Assembly (NCBI GenBank): GCA_017446125.1
Contig: JAFSRL010000022.1
Coordinates: 1-59,165, forward strand
Length of the DNA stretch: 59,165 bases
DNA from: Lachnospiraceae bacterium
GTDB lineage: Bacteria; Bacillota; Clostridia; Lachnospirales; Lachnospiraceae
Reading direction: 5' to 3'
Numbering within the stretch: position 1 is the stretch's first letter; each line of letters starts with the position of its first letter. The notes under the pieces were generated by a model. The model was not told where the DNA came from. It saw only the letters and a program-made list of their open reading frames with translations, and ran no database searches. The translations under genes were made by a program, and so were the position numbers. Below are positions 1 to 7,752 of this stretch, in pieces.

Positions 1-1033
1 CATCGCCAATCACCGCGGACAGCATATAGGGTGCTAAGTTGATCTGCATTTTTCCGGATTCGATTCTGGAAAAGTCGATGACATCGTTGATGACGGACAA
101 AAGGCTTTGTCCCGCGCGTTCAATCCCGCCGGCATATTCCGTGATTTCAGCATCCTTGCTCTGCCGAAGAATCATCTCGTTCATGCCCAGCACCGCATTA
201 AGCGGTGTGCGCATTTCGTGTGACATGTTTGCAAGAAACTCCGTCTTCGCGACATTCGCCGCCTCCGCACGCTGCCGCTCGACCATCAGCTCGTCCATTG
301 TACGGGAGAGCTTGATAAAGTCCGGCGTTTCCGCGTTAAAGTAAAACACAAAGAGCGCAAACGTGCCGCCCAGATAGTTAATCATGGGGGTCTCGCCGAT
401 AAACGCCTGAACCACGATGGAGGAAATGGTCAAAAGAAACGAAAAGATCACAATCAACCGCGAACGGGAATCACTCGACTCCCTGCGCAGCAAAAACAGA
501 TACAGCGCGTAAATCAGATGATACAGCTCCATGACGAAGCCGGTCACGAAGAACAGGATGCCGTCCTGACGGATCAACACATCTTCCCGCAGGATATAGG
601 GAATCGCAAACAAAAGCCAAAGCGCCAAAATCACGCCCTGCGCCACCACCATGCAGCGGTTAAAGAGGGGCATGGGCTTTTCATCCTCTGTGCTTCTGTT
701 GAAGTAGCGCTGCATATAGTACGAAAAATAATAACAGACCATGGTGTTTGCCATAAAGGCAAGCGCCTGCAGCGCACAGATGACAGTTAAGGGCACCGGA
801 AGATTCACATACGTCAAAAACACCTGTAAGCAGGTGATCATGTTTGCCGCCATCACGGAAAACAGCACGGAGGAAAACACACTGCGCCCCTGCTGCTGCC
901 TCACCTGCTGCACCTTGATGATGACATAGAGCAACAGGTTAAACATCAGCGCGACACAGGAAACCTCAATCGACTGAAACGCCTGGGATGCGGAAATCTT
1001 TTCAATTTGTTCCGTAACGTAAAAAGTGTTCAC
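1..1033 (-). CDS. Membrane sensor histidine kinase, N-terminal part (runs off the window)
   Basis: Translation of the minus strand gives an open frame from a GTG at 1033 to the window edge. About six hydrophobic segments come first, then a HisKA dimerization/phosphoacceptor domain with the H-box core EFLANMSHEMRTPLN and the following helix ending DVIDFSRIESGKM. This is the layout of a classical integral-membrane HK, possibly hybrid. The ATPase domain lies outside the window, so the full architecture is unknown. The start is inferred: no Shine-Dalgarno sequence precedes the GTG, but an extended -10 box lies 7 bases before it. The next gene diverges. It is probably part of the signalling cluster that follows, since five more two-component proteins lie within 6 kb. 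The family assignment is firm; the start is only moderately supported. Confidence 0.8.
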   Translation of the reverse strand, partial: MNTFYVTEQIEKISASQAFQSIEVSCVALMFNLLLYVIIKVQQVRQQQGRSVFSSVLFSVMAANMITCLQVFLTYVNLPVPLTVICALQALAFMANTMVCYYFSYYMQRYFNRSTEDEKPMPLFNRCMVVAQGVILALWLLFAIPYILREDVLIRQDGILFFVTGFVMELYHLIYALYLFLLRRESSDSRSRLIVIFSFLLTISSIVVQAFIGETPMINYLGGTFALFVFYFNAETPDFIKLSRTMDELMVERQRAEAANVAKTEFLANMSHEMRTPLNAVLGMNEMILRQSKDAEITEYAGGIERAGQSLLSVINDVIDFSRIESGKMQINLAPYMLSAVIGD

Positions 1034-1063
1034 TATTTCTATTATTACATATATACTTATGAT
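1029..1063. promoter_or_regulatory. Overlapping divergent promoters with no leader
   Basis: On the plus strand, TTCACT (1029-1034), a 17-base spacer and TATACT (1052-1057) lie 6 bases before the ATG at 1064. On the minus strand an extended -10, TGTAATAAT (1049-1041), lies 7 bases before the GTG at 1033. The two promoters occupy the same 35 bases, so polymerase could probably use only one at a time. Neither start has a Shine-Dalgarno sequence. Read from the sequence by eye; not tested. Confidence 0.5.
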
Positions 1064-1579
1064 ATGAAATCAGAACTTTTACAGGAACTGAACGAAACCG
1101 TAACAAATGAACTTTCCCGCTTAAAGCACCTTCGCGTAAAGAAAAGCCTTACAACGGATGAAACAAAGGATGCCGTGTTGATGCTTGGTGTATTAAAGGA
1201 TAAAACAAAGGCTGTCTTTGTTGCACGGGAAGAGACGCTTTCGCAGGATGCGCTTGCGCTGAAAAAGGAATTCCACGGTACCGCCGGTCATGCGCTCATC
1301 GCGACAAGGCTGTTTGCGGAACAGGATGCGAACGTAGGGTTAAACGACGTATGGGCTGCCTGGGACGCGCTCATTTCCCTGTTTGAAACCGGAGAACACA
1401 GCGCCCCCGTACCTGATGCCGCAAAGCAACTGCAGCAGGCTGCGGATGCCGCAGGCATTACACTCACGATTCAAAGCGCGATTCCGCAGGACGAAGAAGC
1501 GCTGCGCACATTTATGAAAGAAGCCTCCGCCGCGCTCCTTGCGGCGGTAAAGGAAGGAAGAAAAAGCGTTTCTGTTTAA
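1064..1579 (+). CDS. Stand-alone dimerization (DHp)-like protein, degenerate histidine-kinase fragment
   Basis: A 171-residue, mostly helical protein with no signal peptide or membrane segment. I do not recognise it as a named family, but residues 68-110 align by eye with the HK encoded at 2093-3178. FHGTAGHALIATRLFA (70-85) matches the HK's IHDMLGQELLTTRFFL, both followed by an acidic stretch and a V-x-x-x-W helix. The later part (AADAAGITLTIQ, then the closing helix AALLAAVKEG) resembles the start of the HK ATPase domain, but the N-box Asn is replaced by Ala and the chain ends before any G-box. It keeps a candidate phosphoacceptor His71 but cannot bind ATP in the usual way. It could be a phosphotransfer protein or a heterodimer partner that modulates the HK. 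ATG 1064 is preferred over an upstream TTG (1007) because the promoter sits directly before it. Confidence 0.7.
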   Translation: MKSELLQELNETVTNELSRLKHLRVKKSLTTDETKDAVLMLGVLKDKTKAVFVAREETLSQDALALKKEFHGTAGHALIATRLFAEQDANVGLNDVWAAWDALISLFETGEHSAPVPDAAKQLQQAADAAGITLTIQSAIPQDEEALRTFMKEASAALLAAVKEGRKSVSV

Positions 1580-1585
1580 ACGTCT

Positions 1586-1990
1586 TCACATTCCCGCGGG
1601 ATAAACGGATTCCCCCGCCATTGTGCGGTCGCAGACAGAGAGAATCGCATCCACAGCGACCTCCTTATACCAGAAGCTTTCGACACCGGCAGCGCGGGCG
1701 CGCTCAATCCAGCCGCTTTCCGGCATGGACGTCATCACGACAATCTTGACATGCGGAAACTGTTCCTTGATTCTTGCGCTTGCCTCCAGTCCGTCCGCAC
1801 CGAACGCGGTATAGACATCCATCAGCACAAGCTCAATCCCGCGTCCCTCGATGTAGAGGTCCGCCAAGTCCGCGTTGTCAATGGACGCGGCAACCTCATA
1901 GCGCCCGCTCTGTTGCAGCACGCGCGTCATCCGATCTCTTTGCAGTTCCTGATCTTCCACGATCATTGCCTTAATCATTAACATTACCAT
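1586..1990 (-). CDS. Receiver-only response regulator (paralogue of the NarL-type regulator, no DNA-binding domain)
   Basis: A 134-residue CheY-like receiver domain and nothing else. Acidic pocket E12-D13, phosphoacceptor D58 in LVLMDVY, T87 in VVMTSMP and K109 in FWYKE are all present, so phosphorylation is expected. It is strikingly similar to the first 130 residues of the LuxR-type regulator at 5142-5774, sharing GVESFWYKE and AGESVYP, but it stops three residues after VYP where the other continues into a linker and HTH domain. It may act as a phosphate sink, a CheY-like protein-binding output, or a competitor for the same kinase. A separate 102-base leader containing a direct repeat precedes it. 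Start codons at 1990, 1984 and 1978 are all possible; 1990 has an AAGG about ten bases upstream. Confidence 0.88.
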   Translation of the reverse strand: MVMLMIKAMIVEDQELQRDRMTRVLQQSGRYEVAASIDNADLADLYIEGRGIELVLMDVYTAFGADGLEASARIKEQFPHVKIVVMTSMPESGWIERARAAGVESFWYKEVAVDAILSVCDRTMAGESVYPAGM

Positions 1991-2044
1991 GATGATACTA
2001 CCTTATCAGAGGACCGGTTTCAAAAACATCCTCTTATGGGTGTA

Positions 2045-2079
2045 TCGTTATATCGTTAATAATTAGTCGTTATATCGTT
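2045..2079. repeat. Two perfect 13-bp direct repeats, candidate regulator-binding sites
   Basis: TCGTTATATCGTT occurs at 2045-2057 and again at 2067-2079, a 22-bp period or about two helical turns. It lies in the leader between the HK stop codon and the receiver-only gene. Same-face tandem sites like this are typical of activator or repressor binding. A weak 6-bp hairpin (2008-2013 with 2029-2034) lies between the repeats and the gene start. Confidence 0.5.
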
Positions 2080-2092
2080 TCAACATTCCCGC

Positions 2093-3178
2093 TTACACCC
2101 ACGGAATGCGAATCACTAAGGTAAACCAATCCTCAAACAGGAAGGACATTTCCCCGTCCACCTCGCGCATCAGGTTTTCGATTGCGTTGAACCCGCCGCC
2201 CCTGGGCATATCCTTTGGCGGGATCACGCCGTTGTTGGAGAAACGAATGGTATAAAACCCGCCCGCTGTTTCCTTTTCCTCAAACCGGATCACCATCTGT
2301 GTGGCGCTGCCGTGACGGACTGCATTGCCCATACAGACACGGGCGCAGGACATGATAATCCTGATCAACTGCGGGCTGCCCTCCGGAAAATCTCCCGCAA
2401 AGGAAAGCCTTAAGCCCATGACCGTTGCGGCATCCGTCAGCGCCTTTAAGGCATCGTTCGCGCGGGCCTTCTGCGCATTCACCTGCGTTAATCCTTCGCC
2501 CTGTCCCATCGATGTCAAATCCTCCAGCACGCGACTCCAGCGCTCAACCACCTGCTCCTGTGTCAGGTCGCTGTCCTTGTCCGTTAAGAAAAAGCGTGTC
2601 GTCAACAGCTCCTGTCCCAGCATATCGTGAATGCGCACCTTCGTCGCAAGGAAGGCCTCCGAACGCGCAAGCTCGGAAACACTTTCATCAAAGCTCAAGA
2701 GCCGCTCATGCGCGCTTTCGAGCTCCTTCATCTGGTCTCTTAGCTTCTCCTCGTTGCGGTACAAATCCGTTGTCTCGGTTGCGGTCATCTGGTAGACCAC
2801 CGTGTTGTTGATCATGACCTTCTCGCGCTTTACATGAATAACACGCTCCGGTTGTATCAGGAAAAACGCATCCCGCGTCCCGCGCACGCGCGTTTCGTTG
2901 TCAAAAGTCTTCTCAAACAGTCCGGTGTGGAATGCCGCGCCGTTCATCAACGGCCTTTCGGTCAGCGACTCGCACAACAGGTTCATCGTTTTGTTTGTCA
3001 AAAGCACCAGACCGTTTTCCGCGTAGAACATGAGCCCCATGGGCAGGTGGTCTATGCTGTACTTGATGCTGTTGATGACAAGACGGTGCCGGAAATACCG
3101 CATGTAGACCAGGAACAGCAACACCATGCCTGCCGGGATAGCGACAACAACGATTCCCTTCAACATCAAAGGACTCAT
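2093..3178 (-). CDS. Histidine kinase, HisKA_3/NarL-partner type, complete catalytic part
   Basis: One N-terminal membrane segment (about residues 6-27) is followed by a PAS-like region (about 40-135), a coiled coil (about 140-170) and a DHp helix with His184 in KVRIHDMLGQELL. The C-terminal ATPase domain has an N-box Asn285 (GNAVRHG), a G1-like NNG at 315-317 and a GGG at 327-329. It should autophosphorylate and pass phosphate to the neighbouring NarL-type regulator. The start is ATG 3178, which overlaps the stop of the 7TM sensor gene by ATGA and has GAGG upstream; an in-frame GTG three codons earlier is less likely. The Asp usual in the G1 box is Asn here, as happens in some relatives. The tight coupling suggests the HK and the 7TM protein are made in equal amounts and work together. 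Confidence 0.85.
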   Translation of the reverse strand: MSPLMLKGIVVVAIPAGMVLLFLVYMRYFRHRLVINSIKYSIDHLPMGLMFYAENGLVLLTNKTMNLLCESLTERPLMNGAAFHTGLFEKTFDNETRVRGTRDAFFLIQPERVIHVKREKVMINNTVVYQMTATETTDLYRNEEKLRDQMKELESAHERLLSFDESVSELARSEAFLATKVRIHDMLGQELLTTRFFLTDKDSDLTQEQVVERWSRVLEDLTSMGQGEGLTQVNAQKARANDALKALTDAATVMGLRLSFAGDFPEGSPQLIRIIMSCARVCMGNAVRHGSATQMVIRFEEKETAGGFYTIRFSNNGVIPPKDMPRGGGFNAIENLMREVDGEMSFLFEDWFTLVIRIPWV

Positions 3179-4731
3179 GCCTGCCACCTCATTTCATACG
3201 AGCGCATGCCGCGCCCCGAGGCCGCCATCGTCACCGTAGTCCCTGCCTCATCCGCGACCAGCTCCAGCCGCATCCGGTCAAGAATCGGGAGGAAGCGCTC
3301 AAGCGTCTCCTCAAATTCGTCATAGATTTCCCGAATCCGCACCGCGTTCATCTTACTGTCTTCCGCAATCTGAGGCCGGTACACCGTACTCACGGGAATG
3401 AGGGCAAGCGTTTCGTTTGTCTCGCGCAGGCAAAAATGCAGCTCCTGCACCGGCAATTCATTATGCGCCTCACTGATTAAAACCAGATTAGAACGCCGCT
3501 TGACATAGGCGGCATAAAAGGCGACGCGCGCAAGAAGCTCTTCCGCCTCCGCGCCCTTTGCCTGCCTGCAGTCGAAAATCAGTTGCTTGAGGGTATTGAT
3601 CTGGTTCTTGACGTCCCCCAGTGCCTTGTCATACAGACGCATCTTTTCCTGCACGCGCAGGGTGTCGCGCTTAATCTTCGCCTCCGCCTCCAGCTTTCTG
3701 TTTGCCTCGTTGCGCTCCGCCGCGGCCTTCTCCAGTGCTTTTAACACACGCATGGAATCCGTGACGTCCTCCTCGTAGTAGAGCTCCCCGAGCGGAATCT
3801 CATAGCGCCGCTTGCGGAACTCACGGGAATCGTCCTGACCTACTGCCGCAACGCCCGCAGACTGGAACCGCACCTGCGCGTTCGCATCCAGAATCTTCAT
3901 GGGCACGGTGGACGCGTTGAAGAACAAGGGATAAAACCGGTTCGACGGGATGAGACCGGCGCTTAGGCACGCCTCCCAGACGCCGATGGAAACGACGTAG
4001 GTCATGTTTCTTGACTCGATAAACCCGACCCCGTACGGGGAACGGTTGATGGTATACAGAATCGTATAAAGAATGCCGCAAGCGGCGACGATGACGGGGC
4101 TGCGCAAATACACCTGCAGGCCCGCAGCGCGGCACACCTGATACAGCCGCACAATGGGAAGCACCGTAAACAGCAACAGCCACGCCTGGACAACAAAATA
4201 CAAATACGTTACATGGTGCGCACCGCCCAGGGTGGAGGCATTAAGGTCGTCAAACCAGAACGCCTTAAAATGCAAATCGTTTGTCACGATGCCAAGCGAA
4301 AGCGCCGCACACGGAATCAGGAGCAGAAGATATTTCTTCGGCATGTGCCAGTTCTCCGGTCGTCCGATGTAGAGCGTCATAAAATAAGAGACAAGCGGGA
4401 TGGCGGGATTCGGTACGTAATACAAATACCAGAAGAAGCGCTCATAGGGCTGGATTCCCGCGAACACCAGATGACGAAAGCCCCAGAAGACCTGCATCAT
4501 CAAAAGCAGCGCCACAAGGATGGCATGGAAGATGCGGATTTGCGGATGATAAATCCGGCTGCTCGCGGATGCCGCCCACAACAGAATCATGGCACACACA
4601 ATGCCGTGGCGGAGGTATTGCATGAGTTCGGGGTCGATGATGCGCGCGGGAAGAAACCGCATTGCGCTGACCAGAATCAATACGATCAGGGAAAGAACCG
4701 GATACAGGTATTTCCGGCGACGTAAGACCAT
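3175..4731 (-). CDS. Seven-transmembrane sensor with a kinase-dead HK-like tail
   Basis: 518 residues. About eight hydrophobic segments fill residues 8-260, resembling the 7TM N-terminal region of some HKs, followed by a PAS-like stretch (270-325) and a coiled coil (325-365). At 365-382 the chain reads RLYDKALGDVKNQINTLK. This matches the phosphoacceptor helix of the next gene (RIHDMLGQ...) but with Tyr367 in place of His. The last 90 residues have a fold-like pattern without an N-box or G-box. It is therefore probably a pseudokinase receptor that dimerises with, or scaffolds, the active HK immediately downstream. It starts directly after the stop of the upstream receiver gene (TAA then ATG) and overlaps the HK by 4 bases. 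The ligand is unknown. Confidence 0.8.
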   Translation of the reverse strand: MVLRRRKYLYPVLSLIVLILVSAMRFLPARIIDPELMQYLRHGIVCAMILLWAASASSRIYHPQIRIFHAILVALLLMMQVFWGFRHLVFAGIQPYERFFWYLYYVPNPAIPLVSYFMTLYIGRPENWHMPKKYLLLLIPCAALSLGIVTNDLHFKAFWFDDLNASTLGGAHHVTYLYFVVQAWLLLFTVLPIVRLYQVCRAAGLQVYLRSPVIVAACGILYTILYTINRSPYGVGFIESRNMTYVVSIGVWEACLSAGLIPSNRFYPLFFNASTVPMKILDANAQVRFQSAGVAAVGQDDSREFRKRRYEIPLGELYYEEDVTDSMRVLKALEKAAAERNEANRKLEAEAKIKRDTLRVQEKMRLYDKALGDVKNQINTLKQLIFDCRQAKGAEAEELLARVAFYAAYVKRRSNLVLISEAHNELPVQELHFCLRETNETLALIPVSTVYRPQIAEDSKMNAVRIREIYDEFEETLERFLPILDRMRLELVADEAGTTVTMAASGRGMRSYEMRWQA

Positions 4732-5127
4732 TTACGCCTGCTCCATGGCGGCTTTGCGATAGGAGGTCAGTTCGATTGCGTTTCTGACGCGGTTATACAG
4801 AACACGGGGCGCGAACGGTTTTTTGACATAATCCACCGCGCCCTCCTGCAGGCACATTTCCTCGATGGAGGAATCCTCCTCCGCGGTTAAGAAGATGACC
4901 GGAACATCCTTTAAGCGCTCATCCTTCAACATCCGTTGATAGACCTCGAAGCCGTCCTCGTCCGGCATGCGGATATCCATGAGCACAAGATCCGGCAGCG
5001 ACTCCTTCATCATTTCAATGCCGCTTGATCCGTTTAAGGCGCATTGCACCTGAAAGTCACCGCCCAGAACACGCTTCACCACGATGTGCACGATGTTGTC
5101 ATCATCAATCAGTAATACGCTTTTCAT
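4732..5127 (-). CDS. CheY-like single-domain response regulator
   Basis: 131 residues forming one receiver domain with D8-D9, phosphoacceptor D51 (LVLMDIRMP), T81 and K103 before Pro (VKKPF). The DIRMPDEDG and KPF context is the generic CheY/OmpR-receiver type, unlike the two NarL-like receivers in this cluster, so it is a different lineage. No output domain follows. It lies 14 bases after the LuxR-type regulator and directly abuts the 7TM sensor gene, so all three are almost certainly in one transcript. AAGGAG precedes the ATG. It may relay signal between kinases, or act through protein contacts as CheY does. Confidence 0.9.
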   Translation of the reverse strand: MKSVLLIDDDNIVHIVVKRVLGGDFQVQCALNGSSGIEMMKESLPDLVLMDIRMPDEDGFEVYQRMLKDERLKDVPVIFLTAEEDSSIEEMCLQEGAVDYVKKPFAPRVLYNRVRNAIELTSYRKAAMEQA

Positions 5128-5141
5128 GTGGATTCTCCTTC

Positions 5142-5774
5142 TTATTCCTCAAAGATCACAAGCCCGGTCTCCCGCGCCCGTACCGCAAGCTCCGTACGCG
5201 TCCGGAAGCCGGTTTTGCTCAACAGCGACTTCACATGCATCTTGACCGTCTCCACCGAAAGAAACAGCTTTTCGCTGATCTCCGCGTTGGTGTCCCCGCG
5301 CACCACGCCGCGCAACACCTCCACCTCGCGGTCGGTCAGCTCCTTATTGCTGGTCAATCCAAACGGTGTCAGAGGCGTTTCCGTGGGGTAAACGCTCTCT
5401 CCCGCCATGGTATTGTCCATGAGCTCCAAAAGCTCCTCTTTGTCCGCTTCCTTGTACCAGAAGCTTTCCACGCCCGCTTCCCGTGCCCGTTTGATATAAG
5501 AAAACTCCGGCATGCCGGTAATGATGATAATCTTGATTTCCGGGGATTCTTTTTTGATGACCTCCGCAGCGGCGATTCCGTCCGCGCCGAGCTGCGTATA
5601 GACATCCATTAAGATGAGCTGCACCTCGCCGTGCGCGCAGTGAACGGGCGCAAGAAGCGCATTCTCGACAATCTTCACAAGCCGGTAGCGGTCCACAGAC
5701 TCGATATACATGCGGAGCATCTCCGCGATCATTTTATCGTCTTCGACAATCAGGACGTTTGTGCAGCGTTCCAT
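5142..5774 (-). CDS. NarL/LuxR-family response regulator
   Basis: 210 residues: a receiver domain (E11-D12, D57, T86, K108), a linker from about 131 to 142, then a LuxR-type helix-turn-helix at about 143-205 (LTDREVEVLRGVVRG, then AEISEKLFLSVETVKMHVKSL). It is the only DNA-binding protein in the sensory cluster and the natural target of the HisKA_3-type kinase at 2093-3178. It is the first gene of a run continuing through the receiver protein, the 7TM sensor and the HK. Targets are unknown; the exporter genes just upstream are candidates by position only. The full-length form makes the receiver-only paralogue at 1586-1990 stand out. Confidence 0.93.
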   Translation of the reverse strand: MERCTNVLIVEDDKMIAEMLRMYIESVDRYRLVKIVENALLAPVHCAHGEVQLILMDVYTQLGADGIAAAEVIKKESPEIKIIIITGMPEFSYIKRAREAGVESFWYKEADKEELLELMDNTMAGESVYPTETPLTPFGLTSNKELTDREVEVLRGVVRGDTNAEISEKLFLSVETVKMHVKSLLSKTGFRTRTELAVRARETGLVIFEE

Positions 5775-5826
5775 GCAACCCCCATTGTTGCGCTTTTCGT
5801 GATTACGGAATTAATTCTATCACATC

Positions 5827-7746
5827 TTACGCCGTTTTTCCTGTGTAGAGCTGGTAATACTTTTTCCCCAATGCAATGAGCTCGTCATGCGTGCCCTGCT
5901 CGATGATGCGGCCGTTCTCCATGACAAGAATCTGATCCGCGTTCTTGACGGTGGAAAGACGGTGCGCAATGACAAAGGTGGTTCTTCCCTTCATGAGATG
6001 GTCCATGCCCTCCTGCACCAGCCGTTCCGTTCTGGTGTCGATGGAGCTGGTCGCCTCATCCAGAATGAGCACCGGCGGGTCCGCGATGGCGGCTCTTGCG
6101 ATCGCGAGCAACTGCCGCTGCCCCTGACTTAAATTCGCGCCGTCGCCCGTGAGCATCGTGTCATACCCCTCGGGGAGACGCTTGATGAATTTGTCCGCAT
6201 TCGCAAGCTTCGCGGCGGCGATGACCTCTTCATCCGTCGCGTCCGGATTGCCGTAACGGATATTTTCCTTCACGGTTCCGGTAAACAAATGCGTATCCTG
6301 CAAGACCATCCCTAAGGATCGTCTCAAATCCTGTGTTTTAATCTTGTTGACATTGATATTGTCGTAGCGGATCTTTCCGTCCTGAATCGTATAGAACCGG
6401 TTGATCAGGTTGGTGATGGTGGTCTTTCCGGCGCCCGTCGACCCCACCAGCGCAATCTTTTGACCCGGTAAAGCATGCAGCACAATGTCATGCAAAACCA
6501 TCTTGTCATCCGTATACCCGAAGTCCACCCCGTGGAAGGTCACATCGCCCTGCAAAGGAACATAATCCGTGGTATCCGTCGCCTTGTGGTAATGCTTCCA
6601 CGCCCATTTTCCGGTGCGTTCCTCTGTCTCTGTTAAAACGCCGTTTTCTTCCCGCGCATTGACCAAGGTGACATAGCCCTCATCCGTTTCCGGTTCCTCG
6701 TCCATGAGCCTGAAAATCCGCTCCGCGCCCGCGAGCGCCATGATGATGGAATTAAACTGCGCGGTCACCTGATTGATGGGCATGTTGAAATTGCGGTTCA
6801 GGGTCAAAAAGCTTGCCAGGGCACCCACGGTAAATCCGAGATAACCGTTCAAGGCAAACAGCCCGCCCACCATCGCACAGACCACATAGCTGGTGTTCCC
6901 CAGCTGCATCGAAATGGGTCCCATCAGGTTCGCGTACGCGTTCGCCTTATACGCGCTTTGGTAAAGCGCTTCATTGAGTTCGTCAAAGGTCTCAATGCTC
7001 TCATCCTCGTGGTTGAAAACCTTAACCACCTTCTGCCCGGTCATGGTCTCTTCGATAAAGCCGTTTAAGCTTCCCAAATTGCGCTGCTGCTCCACAAAGT
7101 TTCTTCCGGAAACCCTGGTTGCCTGCGAGGCGCTAAACACCATGACCGCAACCATGGCAAGCGTCAAAAACGTCATGGGCACGTTTAGGGCAAGCATCGA
7201 AACAAGGATGGACACGATGGTGATCGCGGAATTGAAAAACTGCGGAACGCTCTGGGAAACCATCTGACGCAGGGTATCGATGTCGTTCGTATAAACCGAC
7301 ATGATGTCTCCGTGCGCGTGGGTGTCAAAGTATTTGACCGGCAGGTACTCCATTTTTGAAAAGAGCTCGTTGCGCATCCTCTTCAACGTTCCCTGATTGA
7401 CATAGATCATCAGGCGCTGCTGAAGAAACGACACCGCAACCCCGATTGCGTACACAACCGCCACCCTGCGGATTGCACCAAAAAGCGGTGCAAAATCCGG
7501 ATTCGCTTCTCCCATCATGGGCGTAATGTAGGAATCGATGAGGGTGCGCATAAACAGCGTCCCCTGCAGGTTCGCGAACACGCTGATCACAATGCAGCAC
7601 AGCACGAGCACCATGTGGATTCCGTAGTACTTAAACACATACCCCATGACGCGCTTTAACAGCAGCTTGGGGTTCTCGACCTTGGGCCTTGGTCCCATGG
7701 GACCCCGGCGCCCCATCTTCACTTCTTTTACGTTTTCCTGCGCCAT
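5827..7746 (-). CDS. ABC exporter half-transporter, consensus-site subunit
   Basis: 639 residues: an exporter-type six-helix membrane domain (about 40-345), then a nucleotide-binding domain. Walker A is GSTGAGKT (435-442), the signature is LSQGQ (539-543), and Walker B LILDE has catalytic Glu564. A roughly 45-residue insert (355-400, rich in Glu, Lys and Thr) separates membrane and ATPase domains, as is common in this subfamily. It lies 6 bases after the partner gene at 7753-9495. The pair fits a heterodimeric multidrug or lipid-type exporter (LmrCD/BmrCD/TM287-288 class). The N-terminus is Gly/Pro/Arg-rich (about 11-24). The substrate cannot be told from sequence. Confidence 0.93.
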   Translation of the reverse strand: MAQENVKEVKMGRRGPMGPRPKVENPKLLLKRVMGYVFKYYGIHMVLVLCCIVISVFANLQGTLFMRTLIDSYITPMMGEANPDFAPLFGAIRRVAVVYAIGVAVSFLQQRLMIYVNQGTLKRMRNELFSKMEYLPVKYFDTHAHGDIMSVYTNDIDTLRQMVSQSVPQFFNSAITIVSILVSMLALNVPMTFLTLAMVAVMVFSASQATRVSGRNFVEQQRNLGSLNGFIEETMTGQKVVKVFNHEDESIETFDELNEALYQSAYKANAYANLMGPISMQLGNTSYVVCAMVGGLFALNGYLGFTVGALASFLTLNRNFNMPINQVTAQFNSIIMALAGAERIFRLMDEEPETDEGYVTLVNAREENGVLTETEERTGKWAWKHYHKATDTTDYVPLQGDVTFHGVDFGYTDDKMVLHDIVLHALPGQKIALVGSTGAGKTTITNLINRFYTIQDGKIRYDNINVNKIKTQDLRRSLGMVLQDTHLFTGTVKENIRYGNPDATDEEVIAAAKLANADKFIKRLPEGYDTMLTGDGANLSQGQRQLLAIARAAIADPPVLILDEATSSIDTRTERLVQEGMDHLMKGRTTFVIAHRLSTVKNADQILVMENGRIIEQGTHDELIALGKKYYQLYTGKTA

Positions 7747-7752
7747 ATTCCG

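Noticed and set aside
1586..1990. Receiver-only gene as a recent frameshift of a full regulator
   Set aside because: The next gene ends six bases beyond the stop on the other strand, leaving no room for a lost HTH domain; older truncation remains possible.
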